This document shows positions 22,994-34,109 of a stretch of DNA of 64,000 bases, one piece after another. The position numbers and the translations under genes were made by a program. The notes beneath the pieces are model-generated. The model did not search any database and was not told where the DNA came from. It saw only the letters and a program-made list of their open reading frames with translations. Position 1 is the first letter of the stretch, and every line of letters begins with the position of its first letter. Origin of the DNA: Ectobius pallidus (taxonomy: Eukaryota > Arthropoda > Insecta > Blattodea > Ectobiidae); the NCBI GenBank assembly GCA_964059195.1, contig CAXKWD010000007.1, positions 57,413,163 to 57,477,162 on the forward strand, in the 5' to 3' direction.

Positions 22994-23639
22994 ATATTTT
23001 TTAAATAAATGTTCTGTGCATTTGAAAAATGACAGTATAGTTATTAATTTGTTGTTATCCCTTTTATCCCCCTCTTTTCCATGAATTTGTGTATTACTCA
23101 TTAATATTGTTAAACAGTCAATAAGTATTAATAATTCAATATTGAGATTTATGATAATCAACTGTAGATTAATTGATTTATCGTTTTTGGGGAAGAATAT
23201 GTAACTTAAGCTATATAAATATTTGAATATTTTTTAGACCTGTATTATTCTTATGAGAGAAATAATTGTAATAATGACAGTGAATCAATTATGAAAATCA
23301 ACTGGAAATTCCAATTGTCTGCACTATAATACAGAAATAGTTTGCACAAAAATTGTAATCACAGTACCCAAACGTACTAAACTGAAAATATTCAACTGAA
23401 GGAATTGATAACACTACCAATAGGTCTATTTTAAAATATGACGATTCTCATTGGTAATAACTCGTACAACCCAAATTCGTATTCATTGTTCAGCGAACCT
23501 TGCCTTTTCATTCTCTGGCACTTTAATACTGGCAATTAAAATGCACTTGTTCTGCTGCGCTGCACTAACGTTTCTGCTCTGTTCTGCGCAGAATTCGTCT
23601 ACTTTAGTGAAAATCGTTTACTACTTTAGTTAAAACTAA

Positions 23640-23860
23640 AGAAGTAACTATAAGTTGAGCTCTCCAACCCTAACTAAAAGAGTAAGTTACTAAAAAAGTA
23701 GCACTAAAGTAGTAAATCTAATAAGGAAACCTGACGTAACGAAAACCGGTTTATCTGTCTCACTCTTGAGTCATAGGAGTAATCTGCTAAAGTGAGACAG
23801 ATGTACTGGTTTTTTTACTTCAGGTTTCCTTCTTAGATTTACTACTTTAGTTTGGTTTAC
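23640..23860. repeat. Imperfect palindrome at the right end of the Harbinger element
   Basis: The left arm contains TAAGGAAACCTGACGTAA and the right arm TTACTTCAGGTTTCCTTC; further in, CTGTCTCAC pairs with GTGAGACAG. The arms are about 75 bases with a short loop near 23770. It could be a foldback MITE inserted next to the terminus or part of the terminus itself. Confidence 0.55.
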
Positions 23861-23885
23861 TCCTGGTTGGTGCACGCCACCCATA

Positions 23886-25380
23886 GACTATATAAAAATA
23901 TAGTAGCATGAAAAGAAAACAGAGAAAGTAAATATTAACAAACAAAAACAGAGGAAATGAGTCAAATTATTCATGGATAGGTCTATTGTCTATAATCAGA
24001 GAATATTAACGCTGGCAAAAAAACTTAACCTTCAAGTTAATAGAAAAATCCATTGATGGCTTATAGGCTAAGGGGAAATTATAGTAATAACACTGGTCGA
24101 ATTTCTTTTCACAAGATATTTGAATGATAAATCTGGTGCATTTTTTCATCCTGGATTCAGATAATTAATGTACCCGCCCTAAGGGATTAGTGGAAGGAAA
24201 AATAGGTAAACCACCCCTGGAAAACTAACCTACAACAAAATGAGCCCATCCCAAAGGTCATGGTGAAAACCCAGGCGGAACACAGGAAAAATCCTTGGTT
24301 TCTTCTAATAACCAATAATATTTAAAGTTAAAATGATACAGAAATTAGTTAATTAATAACTAACGTTTCACAAACATAAAATCTCTTATCCTGAAAATAA
24401 AACCCTATTTACATAGCCTAATCTTTTAAACAATACATTTGGAATCTATCTGGTTTGATAAATTATTAAAAGATAAAAATACAGCTTGGCTTGGTCAATT
24501 ACATGTATTTATTTCATTCAGCCATTGAAAAGGTGTGAGTTATTTGCGTTGATATTTATAAATAAAACTGTGGGGGGGCAGAAATTTAGTTAACTCATTA
24601 AGTGAAAAGAGAAGAAGATTAACTTTTGAGAGCTGTCTCTGAACTCTCTTCAGCAGGATATCTGCGATGGCCCGGTAGAGAATGAGCTGCTGTATTAAAT
24701 ACTAGTATGTCAATAAATTTTACATAATATGAAAGACAAAATGTAATTATGGAACAAACAGTTTGGGGTTGTATAAGAGCAAGGAAATAAAGCAAGCAAG
24801 ATGGCAACCAAGTGGGCGTACCCACGCTAATGGCGAAAATAGAGCAGCGAGGTCAAAATTTCTATATAACTACACTAAGATCCACACAGGAATAAATAAG
24901 AAGGAGAAATACCGCCGGGAATAAAAATAACCACCCAATATGAGCACCTACTAAAGCCTACGCAATACTACAGCGAAGAACAAGAAAGGCCCCGCTATTG
25001 GCGCGAAATCCAGCAAAGCCTAATACATTTTCAATCCAAAATAAAGTACTTACCCAAATAAGCTTAAAGCAATAATACCTACAATCTCAAAATACAAACC
25101 CAAAGAGTTAATATAACAACCAAATATGAGAAGAGCTTCTAAAACCAATTAAACGGGCTCCAAAAAGGAACACGGTGACACAGCACAACTCTCTTTGTTG
25201 GTCGTCATTGCAGATATAAACAGAAAACAGATGATATTTGCAAATGTCGGTAACACAGAGCATACGGTGAATAGAAACAGTAAGCAGGCGCGCTCTTTGA
25301 GTACAAGGAGAAACACCAGCAGCAGACTATAATAGTAAAATTGATAGCAGGCTGTGGATTTGGCTGAGAGAAGCGCTGCA
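23886..25380. other. Spacer and probable 5' region of the Jockey LINE
   Basis: No gene is seen. The LINE 5' end cannot be placed. The stretch from about 25150 to 25499, just before ORF1, is a plausible 5' UTR. Confidence 0.4.
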
Positions 25381-25499
25381 TTTAAACTGCTATAAAATAT
25401 TAAAGAAATAGTTTACGTTTTATTTATTTGTTATTATTGAAGTGTTCCGAGTTATATTTGTGTGATTTAAGTGCTATATGTTTATAATATTTCAACTAA

Positions 25500-26296
25500 A
25501 TGGCTGAAGAACAGTCAAATACTAAATATTTCAACACCGATGTTACAGATTCCAACAATCAAAACAATGGAATCGATGGAGAATTATACCAAGTTTCAGG
25601 TAATGTGTTTACCTTAAAACCTTCAATATTTAAGACATATTCAAAGTCTCAAAATGTCACTAAACCAAATGAACAAGCTTCTGATACGCACAAAACAGAA
25701 AATACTGTCAAAGAAAGTATCCATCTCAAACGAAACAAACAGCAACTGACAAAAACAACACAAGATGAAGAGAAAAGCTCGAAACGAGAACCAAACAGGC
25801 TCAAAGCAGACACAAACAAAAAACCAAAGCTAAACTTAAACATAAGCAATCCTACTGATATGTCACAAGGAACAAATATGAATATGACCTTTGTTCACCC
25901 TGATATTCAGTTGCAAAACCAATTTGACCCTCTTACAAGTGATATGGAACAAGAAACCCTGGTAGCAGATAACAGTGTGCCAACTGATAATAATCAGTCA
26001 GATTTGAACCACACACGACCCAAAAATATTCGATTGCCTCCAATCACAGTTAAAAAACTACCTACTGGAAATTTCTTTGCTCATAATAAAACACTTCAAT
26101 CTTTGTTAAGCCAGCCAATGAAAATCAGTTACTCTAGCGAAGGAATAAAATACTTCACATCTTGTAGACAAGATTACGACAAACTTTATTCAACACTTCA
26201 GACAGAAAATATAGAATTTTATTCACATGAACCTCGAGACACCAAGTCACTGCAGGTTGTTTTGAAACGCCTTCCTACTTTCGTAGAGTCAAATAT
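25500..26296 (+). pseudogene. Jockey LINE ORF1, N-terminal part
   Basis: The frame opens MAEEQSNTKYFNTDVTDSNN and continues through a long polar, Asn/Lys/Thr-rich region with no fold I recognise. It then reaches RLPPITVKKL and VVLKRLPTFVES, the start of the RNA-binding module of Jockey ORF1 proteins (nucleic-acid chaperones that coat the LINE RNA). The reading is then interrupted by the SINE; the annotated frame runs 6 codons into it and stops at 26315. Confidence 0.8.
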
Positions 26297-26440
26297 GCCG
26301 TGGGTGAGTCGGTAGCACGCCTGCCTTCCACTCCGGCGGCCCGGGTTCGATTCCCGGCCGGGTCGGGGATTTTTCAGTAGTGAAAGATCCCCTCCCCGGG
26401 TTCAGGACTGGGTGTTAGGTTAAGTCTTAGGTTAAGATAA
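26297..26440 (+). mobile_element. Short tRNA-derived SINE inserted in LINE ORF1
   Basis: The head GGGTGAGTCGGTAGCACGCC and the B box GGTTCGATTCC identify a tRNA-derived element. The tail is a repeated TTAGGTTAAG. It separates the two halves of ORF1. The exact target duplication is not clear. Confidence 0.78.
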
Positions 26441-26446
26441 TGCACA

Positions 26447-27259
26447 TTGTGCGCGATTCCTAAAATTATAAATATAATTAAAGAAGAACTAGAAAACCTC
26501 AACTTTCAAGTACAACATATCAGGCAATTCACGGTTCCCTGTGAGTCATCAGATGGTACCACTATGAGACGACCTATTCCAGTTTGGGTGATTACGCTGC
26601 CAAATAACGAGCATTCACGAACCATCTACCAGCTGCAAGATATCAATCATCACACGATTAAAATAGAATCTTACAAACCAGCCCCTCACGTTATCCAGTG
26701 TCATAAATGTCAGGGGTTCAACCATACCTCCCGCAGATGCAACATGCAATCCCGTTGTGTTAAATGTGGAAATAATCATTTGTTTTCTGAATGCCCAATG
26801 AAAGGGCCTGTCCATGTGGCCAAATGTGCAAACTGTTCTGGAAATCACACAGCTAGTTACGGTCAGTGCCCTGTTCAGCAGAAACAAAGAGCTGCTTTAC
26901 AACAGAAACTTAGAAATAAACAATACGGATCCCCAGTTATAAACAGTAAACCTCCAGCATGGAAAGCAACAGACTTTCCCACACTACCTGTACCAAATAC
27001 CACAAACATTCAAACATTTCAAAATATATTCAATTCTTCTTCCAATAATCAACAAACTTCCACATCAGATTCTCTTTCTGAGACTCTAAAAGACATTCTA
27101 TACTTCCTAAAAGAAGTAAATATTAAACAAATCATGCTTCTTATTCGCCAGACCTTACAGCGCTTACAAACAGTAGCGGACCCATTCTCTAAACGTTTTA
27201 TATTGTTTGAAGCATTTACTCTCTACTTTAACACTAATGAGACCGAAAATGGCCCTTAA
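26447..27259 (+). pseudogene. Jockey LINE ORF1, C-terminal part with zinc knuckles
   Basis: After the SINE the protein resumes with IPKIINIIKEELENLNFQ, an RRM-like helix of Jockey ORF1. Three knuckles follow: CHKCQGFNHTSRRC, CVKCGNNHLFSEC and CANCSGNHTASYGQC, the standard Jockey set for RNA binding. The tail is low-complexity with Ser, Asn and Thr. The stop at 27257-27259 overlaps the start of ORF2 by about 20 bases. Confidence 0.85.
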
Positions 27260-29886
27260 AAATTCAAAAATACACAAAGATCTTACCTTGCTGAACTTCA
27301 ATGCAATTAATGGTGTAAGCAACCAGATATATGAACTTCAAAATCTGTTAACTGCTTATGATATTGACATAGCATGCTTAACTGAAACTCATTTAAAACC
27401 TGCTAATAAATTCAGAATACGTAACTATACAATATACCGAACTGACAGAAAGGACAGACCAGGTGGTGGTACAGCAATTGCCATTAAATCAACAATTCCT
27501 CACCGCTCAGCAATAATACCTTCTTTTAACGTTCTAGAGGCCACCGGGGTCTACATAAGAACTGGTGGCACAGAAGTTTTAGTTGCAGCCGCATATTATC
27601 CACCATATGGCCATATGAGTCAAGTAGATCTAAATATACTTGTTTCATTGCACACAAGCTTTATCATCTGTGGAGATTTTAATGCGAAACACCGCATATG
27701 GAATTCCCGTATAACTACCCCCAAGGGAGAATTCTTACTCAATCATTCCATTCATCATCAGTATGCAATTACTGGTCCACATACGCCCACACGTTATCCC
27801 TGGTCCTCAACTCATCAGCCAGATGTACTAGATATCTGTCTCTACAAAACGAGGGAGATTCCAGTGAAACAAGAATGTCTTACAGCCCTTGATTCAGATC
27901 ATATACCAGTGCTGATAACTTTCAACTCTCCCATTTCTCGACAAATTCGTAACCCTCCATTGTTGAAAACAACAAATTGGGACGAGTTCACAAAACGGAT
28001 TCATGTATCCATATCTGCAAATCCACTTATTCATGAACCCGATGATATAGAGATGGCAGTGAAGATGTTAACTGACACAATTGATTATAATGTTGCTTCA
28101 ACTACATCTGTTCTCCCTACACCACATCCCAGTGACTCAAATCATGTACTTACCCAGCTCATCCAAGCTAAAAGATCAGCAAGAAAGAAATGGCAGAACT
28201 TCAGAGATCCACAAGAAAAAAGAGCTTTTTATCGTTATCAACCAGCCATTCGACGCACATTTGAGAAACATAAAATAGACAGCTTTGCTAACAAGGTCGA
28301 GAGTCTACAGCCTAGTGGAAAAGAATTTTGGTCCATAACAAAACACCTATTAGGCAAGAATACTTCAACGCGTATAATACCTTTACAACACCCACAAGGT
28401 CATATGGTATACGATTCTAAAGGGAAAGCTGACATTCTTTCAGCCTCATTCCAAAATCGTTTCAAACCTCATATGTATCCATCAGATCCTATTTTCAGCG
28501 AAGAAGTCTTACGAACAGTAAACGATCTGTCTAAACAAACTTCTGCAAAAGCAATTCCAATTGTCTCCCCAAACGAAGTCAAAAACATCATAGACAAACT
28601 ACCACTGCAGAAGGCACCAGGTCCAGACGGAATTAAACCAATAGCTATAAAGAAATTACCTAGACGTGCTATTGTCCACTTAACAAAAATTTATAACTCA
28701 TGTTTTAAGTTAACGTATTTTCCTGAAGTGTGGAAACATGCCATTATTATACCAATTTCTAGGCCAGGAAAGGATCCTGTAAGTCCACAAAATTACAGAC
28801 CAATTAGCCTTTTGGACTATCTGGGCAAAATTTTTGAGCGGCTCCTTCTAACACGCCTGAATCAATTCCTAACCGATCCTGCAAGAACACATCATGAGCA
28901 ATTTGGTTTCAAACGCCACCATAGTACTAGAGAACCACTGCACAGACTTACATCCTATATCCAAGAAGGTTTTCAACGCAAACTTCACACAGTTGCTACA
29001 TTCCTGGATGTTGAACAGGCGTTTGATACAGTGTGGCACGAGGGTCTTCTATACAAACTCATAAAATTGAATATTCCAATTGACTATGTATTAATAATTG
29101 CCAAGTACCTTCAGAATAGAACATTCTGCGTCCGATCCGGATCTTCAATATCCAGTTCTCGGGCTATTATAGCTGGAGTTCCACAGGGATCGGTCTTAGC
29201 TCCTACACTATATTCTATTTATGTACAAGATATACCTCGGCATCCACATTGCTCTCATGCTCTTTATGCAGATGACACCGTTATCTATACAAGGAACTTC
29301 AACATTACTTACGGCTGCCAACGGATGCAAGAAGCCCTTGACCTCATTACTCAGTGGGCCTCGAGATGGAGAATTAAAATTAATGGAACCAAGTCGCATG
29401 CAGTAGTTTTTACCAGAAGATTCCCTCATCTCTCAGTATCACTCAGCATTCAACAACAAACTATCCCATTCAGTGCTTCTGTTAAGTATCTCGGAATTCT
29501 CCTTGATAAAAGATTGTCGTACAAATCACACATATCAAACATTAGAGACAAAGCTTTTCAAAGATTTATGCTGCTATATCCTCTTTTTAAAAGTCATGTA
29601 CCACTGAAAACGAAAAAGCTTTTGTATACTTCATTAATCAGGTCATATATGCTATACGGATGTGAAATTTGGTCACAAGCACACAAGAAACTTGACAAAA
29701 TTAGATGGAATTCAGAGAGCTGTCTGTAGAGTGATGACAGGTGCTGACTATCTCACACGGAATGTCGAACTGTATGATTATTTGGAGATTATGAAATTCA
29801 GTGATCATGTTCATTGCATGCAAGAAAGATTTTTGACATCTCTAAAACATCATATCAACCCCCTAATGAAAGAACTTACTCAATGA
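27237..29886 (+). pseudogene. Jockey LINE ORF2: endonuclease and reverse transcriptase
   Basis: The likely start is ATG at 27237 (MRPKMALKN), inside the end of ORF1. An apurinic-type endonuclease comes first: ACLTETHLKP, AAAYYPPYG, CGDFNAKHRIWNS and the SDHIPV motif. The RT follows with QKAPGPDGI, NYRPISLLDYLGKIFERLL, FLDVEQAFDTVWH, GVPQGSVLAPTLYS and the catalytic ALYADDTV. The main frame stops at 29729; from about 29690 the C-terminus (QRAVCRVMTGADYL) continues in another frame to 29886. Length and order match Jockey ORF2. Confidence 0.92.
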
Positions 29887-30065
29887 TTGCTTATGTTACA
29901 ACTTGTCACTTCTGGTGATAAAAGTTGTCAATAATTTTGTGTATAATAATTTGTTCCAAGGTTGTCTATACGAAATCATGTATAAGGCAGGGGTCCAATT
30001 TGTGACCTGACACTTTTAATTAAATGTCAATTAATAATAAAAAAAAATAATAATAAATAAAAAAA

Positions 30066-31190
30066 ATAGTAAAATTTGCTTCATAATGTTTTGAGAGCAA
30101 AACACACTTCAGATATAATGTCAGAGCTTAAATAAATTAATGAATACTATAATATGTCCTAAAAGCAATTAATTATCCTAATTATGATTAATAATTTTGT
30201 AAAATAATGCCTGAAACAGCACTCTCTGTTGGTGGCCAGCGGAACTACAGCTGCCCCCAGGGGTGCCACAAGAGCAAGTTCTACATTTACCTTTGTGTTA
30301 AAGCACATTATGTAAACAGAATTTTCTCGCGAGGCATAGTTTCCCATAAAATCGGATTTTATCTTTCTCTTTGGCATGTGTTAGGAACATTTTGACTTAT
30401 AATTAGTGGTCTTATTCAACGTATTTTTAAAGAAATGATTTGCTGTATTGGGCAGAAGCACGAATTTTCGATCTGCAATGAGTCCTGCCTTACGTAGTGA
30501 ACAGATCTCTTTACCCATATGACCCATGTGACCGAGATGAAACTGAAAATCTTTCAGACGAAAATAGAAGAGATCCTAAATATAAAGTAAATGGTTCATC
30601 AGAACCTTATTTTCAAATGAACAAGACTTTAATTACCTTATTCGGGATTTAAACCTGTCTAATTCTAGGTTAATTTTATTTATTTATATAAGCAGCATTC
30701 TGAAGTGTTAACTTCCATACTAAAAAGAATGGAATCTATTGCAAAATGTTGTTAGAATTACTAGTAATCGTAGCCGTCATAATGATATGAAACACTACTC
30801 TATGCAGAAAATGGTATTATGTATTGTGATAATATTTGTTCTGTAATAAAGACTCTTGGGCATTGTATTGTATGCTGCTGATGTGAAACAGACGTGAAAA
30901 TATGAAAGCATTGATAGAGAAAATGCAATAGGAAAAATAAAAATCATATATCTATGGTGATTTGAAGGTCGTTGTTTTCTTGCTTGGTATGCAACTTGGA
31001 TACACGAAATTTTGCTGTTTTTGTGTGAAAGGGTCAGCAGAAATAGGAAGAATCACTACATTAGAAAATTGTGCCCTAAACGTGAAACTCTCATCCCTGA
31101 GGTGAAAAAAGTGTTACATGTACCCTTCGTAAAACAAGAAAAAAATTAATTTTCCTTCTCTGCATATTAATTTGGGATGTTGATAAAAAA
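30066..31190. other. AT-rich spacer, no gene recognised
   Basis: Only short frames are present and none is recognised. Confidence 0.5.
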
Positions 31191-31191
31191 A

Positions 31192-31300
31192 ATCTAAAAT
31201 GCTGTAACTCCGCCTTGTCAATATATAAGTTTTAAAATATTGAAGATGAAATATATTTCAACCAACTTTAATCATCCTCAGTGATGAAATTTTAAAAAAG
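31192..31300 (+). repeat. Left arm of a distant inverted repeat
   Basis: The arm starts TCTAAAATGCTGTAACTCC and includes ATATATTTCAACCAAC and CATCCTCAGTGATGAAAT. Its inverse lies at 37505-37621, about 6.3 kb away, at roughly 80% identity by eye. Just inside (31318-31405) a short hairpin built on CAAACAAAC and GTTTGTTTG follows. Confidence 0.65.
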
Positions 31301-31639
31301 CTAAAATCATGGCCACATCAAACAAACCTGGAGTACTGTATGTGTTTGTGTTGGCCAGCTCTGAACACAGCCACATACAGAACACAATGTTTGTTTGATG
31401 TTGCCATGATTTCGGGAGACTTGCCTCCCGCTTTTAATAACTCAGAGTCTTCCTTACTTTACTCTATCCGGGAAACTGTTTTAAATTTAAATGGGATGTG
31501 AAATAAGTTTTAATTTCACAGTCTCATTTCTTCTTCTTCAGCAAATGTACATTTCAAGTCAGTTTCTGGTAGAATCACCTCCAAATCCAGTTCATATTTC
31601 TATCTTTTTTCAGTTCCAGTAGTATAGAGTTAATGAGTT

Positions 31640-32545
31640 CTCCCTAATCACCCCACAAACTTTCCATTCGGATCTTCCTGGAGTGCCGGGAGCGGCTTGC
31701 CGTGCCTGTGAACCAGGATCAAAATTTTAAATTTCAAATCACGTTCTCCGGCAGTCCAGGAACTTCGGCTTTTGATCGAACTGAAAACACAAGCCACGCC
31801 ACAACAACTTCTGTCGTGGGGGTAATCCCGGGGGCTAGATTCTTGTAGGGGGGCTTCGGAACATTCTGGCGAGGACTTCTACTACTCACCTTTACAGTTT
31901 GGTCCGTGTGTGATGTCCGACGGGTGTGGGGGTTGACACACCCACATTTAGGTTTGAGTGGCCAGATCCCTGAAAGTCTGGGGAGGCGGGCCCACCACCT
32001 GAGTAGATGTGGGTCACTTGCCTGTGAGCGCCGACTCGGCCTAGTAGGGGGCGAAGACTGGGGACGTGCAGCAGCGTTCCCGGAGACTGGTGGTTGTTGC
32101 CAGGGGAATTTCGGGTGAAACCTCCGCGGTCTAATTTCCTGAAGGGACCTTTCGGATGGAAAAAGTCCGGGAGAACCAAGGCCAGGAATTTCGTGTTTCC
32201 CCTTTTGGTAGCACTGCGATGGTGGGACTGAACTGACCAACTTGTCTCCCAAGCCGGGGTAAAGGTACGGCACCCTTTCATTCTCTTCTCCCGACCATGG
32301 CTAACTCAAAGTTAAACGAAGAATAGATCGCTATGTTATGCGAGCATGGCGGTCTGAAGCTGGCTATCAACCCGCCCAAAAATGTTAGCCAGCAGACTTC
32401 ACAAACTCCTGTGGAGCTCAAAAACGTAAAGGGACATAACGACATAGAGGGGCCTGGAAAGTCACCTAGACGACGCACAGTGGTCCGAATCGGAAAAAAA
32501 GCGAACAAAAATATTTTCCATAACAAATTGAAATAGTTTGGCACA
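31640..32545 (+). pseudogene. R1-like LINE 5' UTR and start of ORF1
   Basis: A GC-richer block, unlike its surroundings, leads to ATG at 32298. The frame reads MANSKLNEE, meets an in-frame TAG, then continues as LKLAINPPKNVSQQTSQ and SPRRRTVVRIGKKANK, ending at 32536. I interpret it as the 5' UTR and ORF1 start of the same R1-like LINE whose ORF2 lies at 34100-36790; this link is inference from orientation and spacing. Open frames on the opposite strand look like artefacts of base composition. Confidence 0.4.
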
Positions 32546-32629
32546 AAACGTTAAACCAAATACTAATATTAGGTCAATTTGTTGTTTTAGTTCATAAAAG
32601 TACAATATTTACAGGTAAAATATATTCAT

Positions 32630-32977
32630 TCATCCTCTGATCCGGATGAGTCGCTGTCGGCTTCTTCTTCCCCTTCCTGCTCCATTTCATCCTTGGGTAT
32701 TGCCAATAAATTACACACTTCCTGAGGCAACTGTCTTCTTTTATTCTTTGGTAGACCTCCTGTGCTGGAAATTACTGGATCAGAGCTGTCTGTGGAACAC
32801 GTCATAATTATTGGAAATTCTTGAGGGTTTTCTGTTATGGTCTTCCCTATATTTTCTTACATCTTTGTTTCTTGCCTCTAAGGCTTCTTCTGAAAGTTCC
32901 CCAATCGACAGAATAGCTACTTCTATAATGGAAGATCCATGGATAATTATTTTTTGGAGAGTTGTGTAGCAATTCAT
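32630..32977 (-). pseudogene. C-terminal fragment of an unclassified arthropod repeat protein
   Basis: The minus strand encodes LQKIIIHGSSIIEVAILSIG and then GELSEEALEARNKD, KYREDHNRKPSR and SNNYDVFHRQ. I know this wording from the end of a large protein repeated in many arthropod and cnidarian genomes, which behaves like a transposable-element product, but I cannot name the superfamily. After a frame change near 32790 the tail LPKNKRRQLPQEVCNLLAI continues into a strongly acidic end (EEEADSDSSGSEDE). The N-terminal bulk is absent. It interrupts the presumed R1-like LINE. Confidence 0.5.
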
Positions 32978-33334
32978 ATTTTATATGTTAATTTAATTGC
33001 TACAGTTTCTATTGTTTTCCTGTGATGTGAGCTAGAAGGAAAGTAAGAGTATTTAAAAGTCTGCCTGTATGAGCAGCTGATGTCATTGCCCCTACCTCGT
33101 CTCGTCCTTGGCAACACTGTTTATTAAGAGTCATCTGGCAGCATGGTTTGCTTCCGTCGCAATGCAGTATTGGGCTCGGTCGGCCGATGACTGCCTAAAT
33201 TGAATGTATTTATCTTCATTATTGGAAGGCAGCATTTCGTTTCTATATTGTTTTATTGAGTGTGTCACAGTAAATACGATTGGCTAATTATTCATTATGG
33301 CCGTCTCAGTGCCATGTGTGTGACGTCATCGGAT

Positions 33335-33500
33335 AAAAGTCTATAAAAGGGAAGGGGACACTTCCCTCCCTCTCATTTACTTAATATGGACTCGGGGACG
33401 TAGATGTTTCTGTTGGTGTCTTGTGGCGGCAATATGTAAGCCTGCATTTCGGCTTCTCTTTTGTTTTCACCATGTTGTAAAGGTACGTGGAAATTGTGTA
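33335..33500 (+). promoter_or_regulatory. Candidate RNA polymerase II core promoter with following exon
   Basis: A TATA box, CTATAAAAGG, lies at about 33340-33350, with ATGACGTCA-like TGACGTCAT (a CRE-type site) about 20 bases upstream. A pyrimidine-rich stretch (CTTCCCTCCCTCTCATT) sits where a start site would be expected. AAAGGTACGTGG at about 33478-33490 resembles a splice donor. No coding frame follows. It may be the promoter of an LTR or DNA element, or of a non-coding host transcript. Confidence 0.35.
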
Positions 33501-34100
33501 TATATGTTTTTAGGTTCATTGTAGTGTGGGAACTGCATGTGTATCTATTGTTAATTATTATCTTGTAGACCCAGGCATGCTTTGTGAATCTTGTAGTGAT
33601 GTTTGGTTATGGTGGCATTGTAGATTGATATGGTATAGATTCAAAGGTTTTGACATGCAGGATGCATGAGATTAAATTAGATTTTGTGGCCACCATTGCC
33701 GTTTAAAGTAAAAGCATTAAGTCTATCCTTGGCATGCTGGGTATTGTGTTGTTCGACAAGGAGTAGCCATTTTAATTATTCTTGCAGTTCCTATACGTTT
33801 TCCACTTACCTTTTTAACATGGGTGGATTTTTCTAAATTTATTTTGTCTTGTTTCGTCCCCGTTTGTTTATTTTTGTCCTGAAGTATCTGAGCCTGTTTT
33901 CAACCTTAGCCGAGGTGAAAGCCGTTTTGTTTAGGCCATCCTTTTTAGAATGTGACGTGTAGATGCATGGATGAATGTGTCTGCGCAGATAATGTTGGAT
34001 CATCTTTTAAAAGGTATGATTTTATGATATTTAAGTGCTTGTGATTTATGTAATATTATTGATAACTAATATTATTGTATCTTTGGAAATATGAATTTAA
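33500..34100. other. T-rich spacer, no gene recognised
   Basis: No coding signal is visible between the candidate promoter and the R1-like ORF2. If the promoter is real, this would be intron or downstream sequence. Confidence 0.4.
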
Positions 34101-34109
34101 TTATTTACA

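Larger units (their letters stand above)
18791..23882 (+). mobile_element. PIF/Harbinger DNA transposon (5.1 kb) with nested insertions
   Basis: The left end reads GGGTGGCGTGCACCAA and the right end is its inverse, TTGGTGCACGCCACCC. The 3-bp duplication ATA lies at 18788-18790 and 23883-23885. A second copy of the terminal sequence at 18898 matches the right terminus over 28 bases, better than the outermost copy does. Subterminal AGTAAAC/TTTACT motifs are dense at both ends. The HARBI1-like relic at 20499-21070 is the likely transposase. Inside are a smaller Harbinger, a mariner relic and two SINEs. Confidence 0.78.
25380..30060 (+). mobile_element. Jockey-clade non-LTR retrotransposon (LINE)
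   Basis: It has two overlapping reading frames: ORF1 with three cysteine knuckles and ORF2 with endonuclease and reverse transcriptase. ORF1 is cut by a SINE and ORF2 has one frameshift near its end; otherwise the copy is almost intact. A 3' UTR of about 150 bases leads into an A-rich (TAATAAAA)-like tail near 30030-30065. Target duplications were not found, so the 5' end is approximate. Confidence 0.85.

Noticed and set aside
31734..32281. Two overlapping minus-strand open frames of 129-179 codons, rich in Pro, Ser and Arg
   Set aside because: They lie opposite the GC-rich leader I read as an R1-like 5' UTR, share no motif with known proteins, and overlap in different frames. Base composition explains them.
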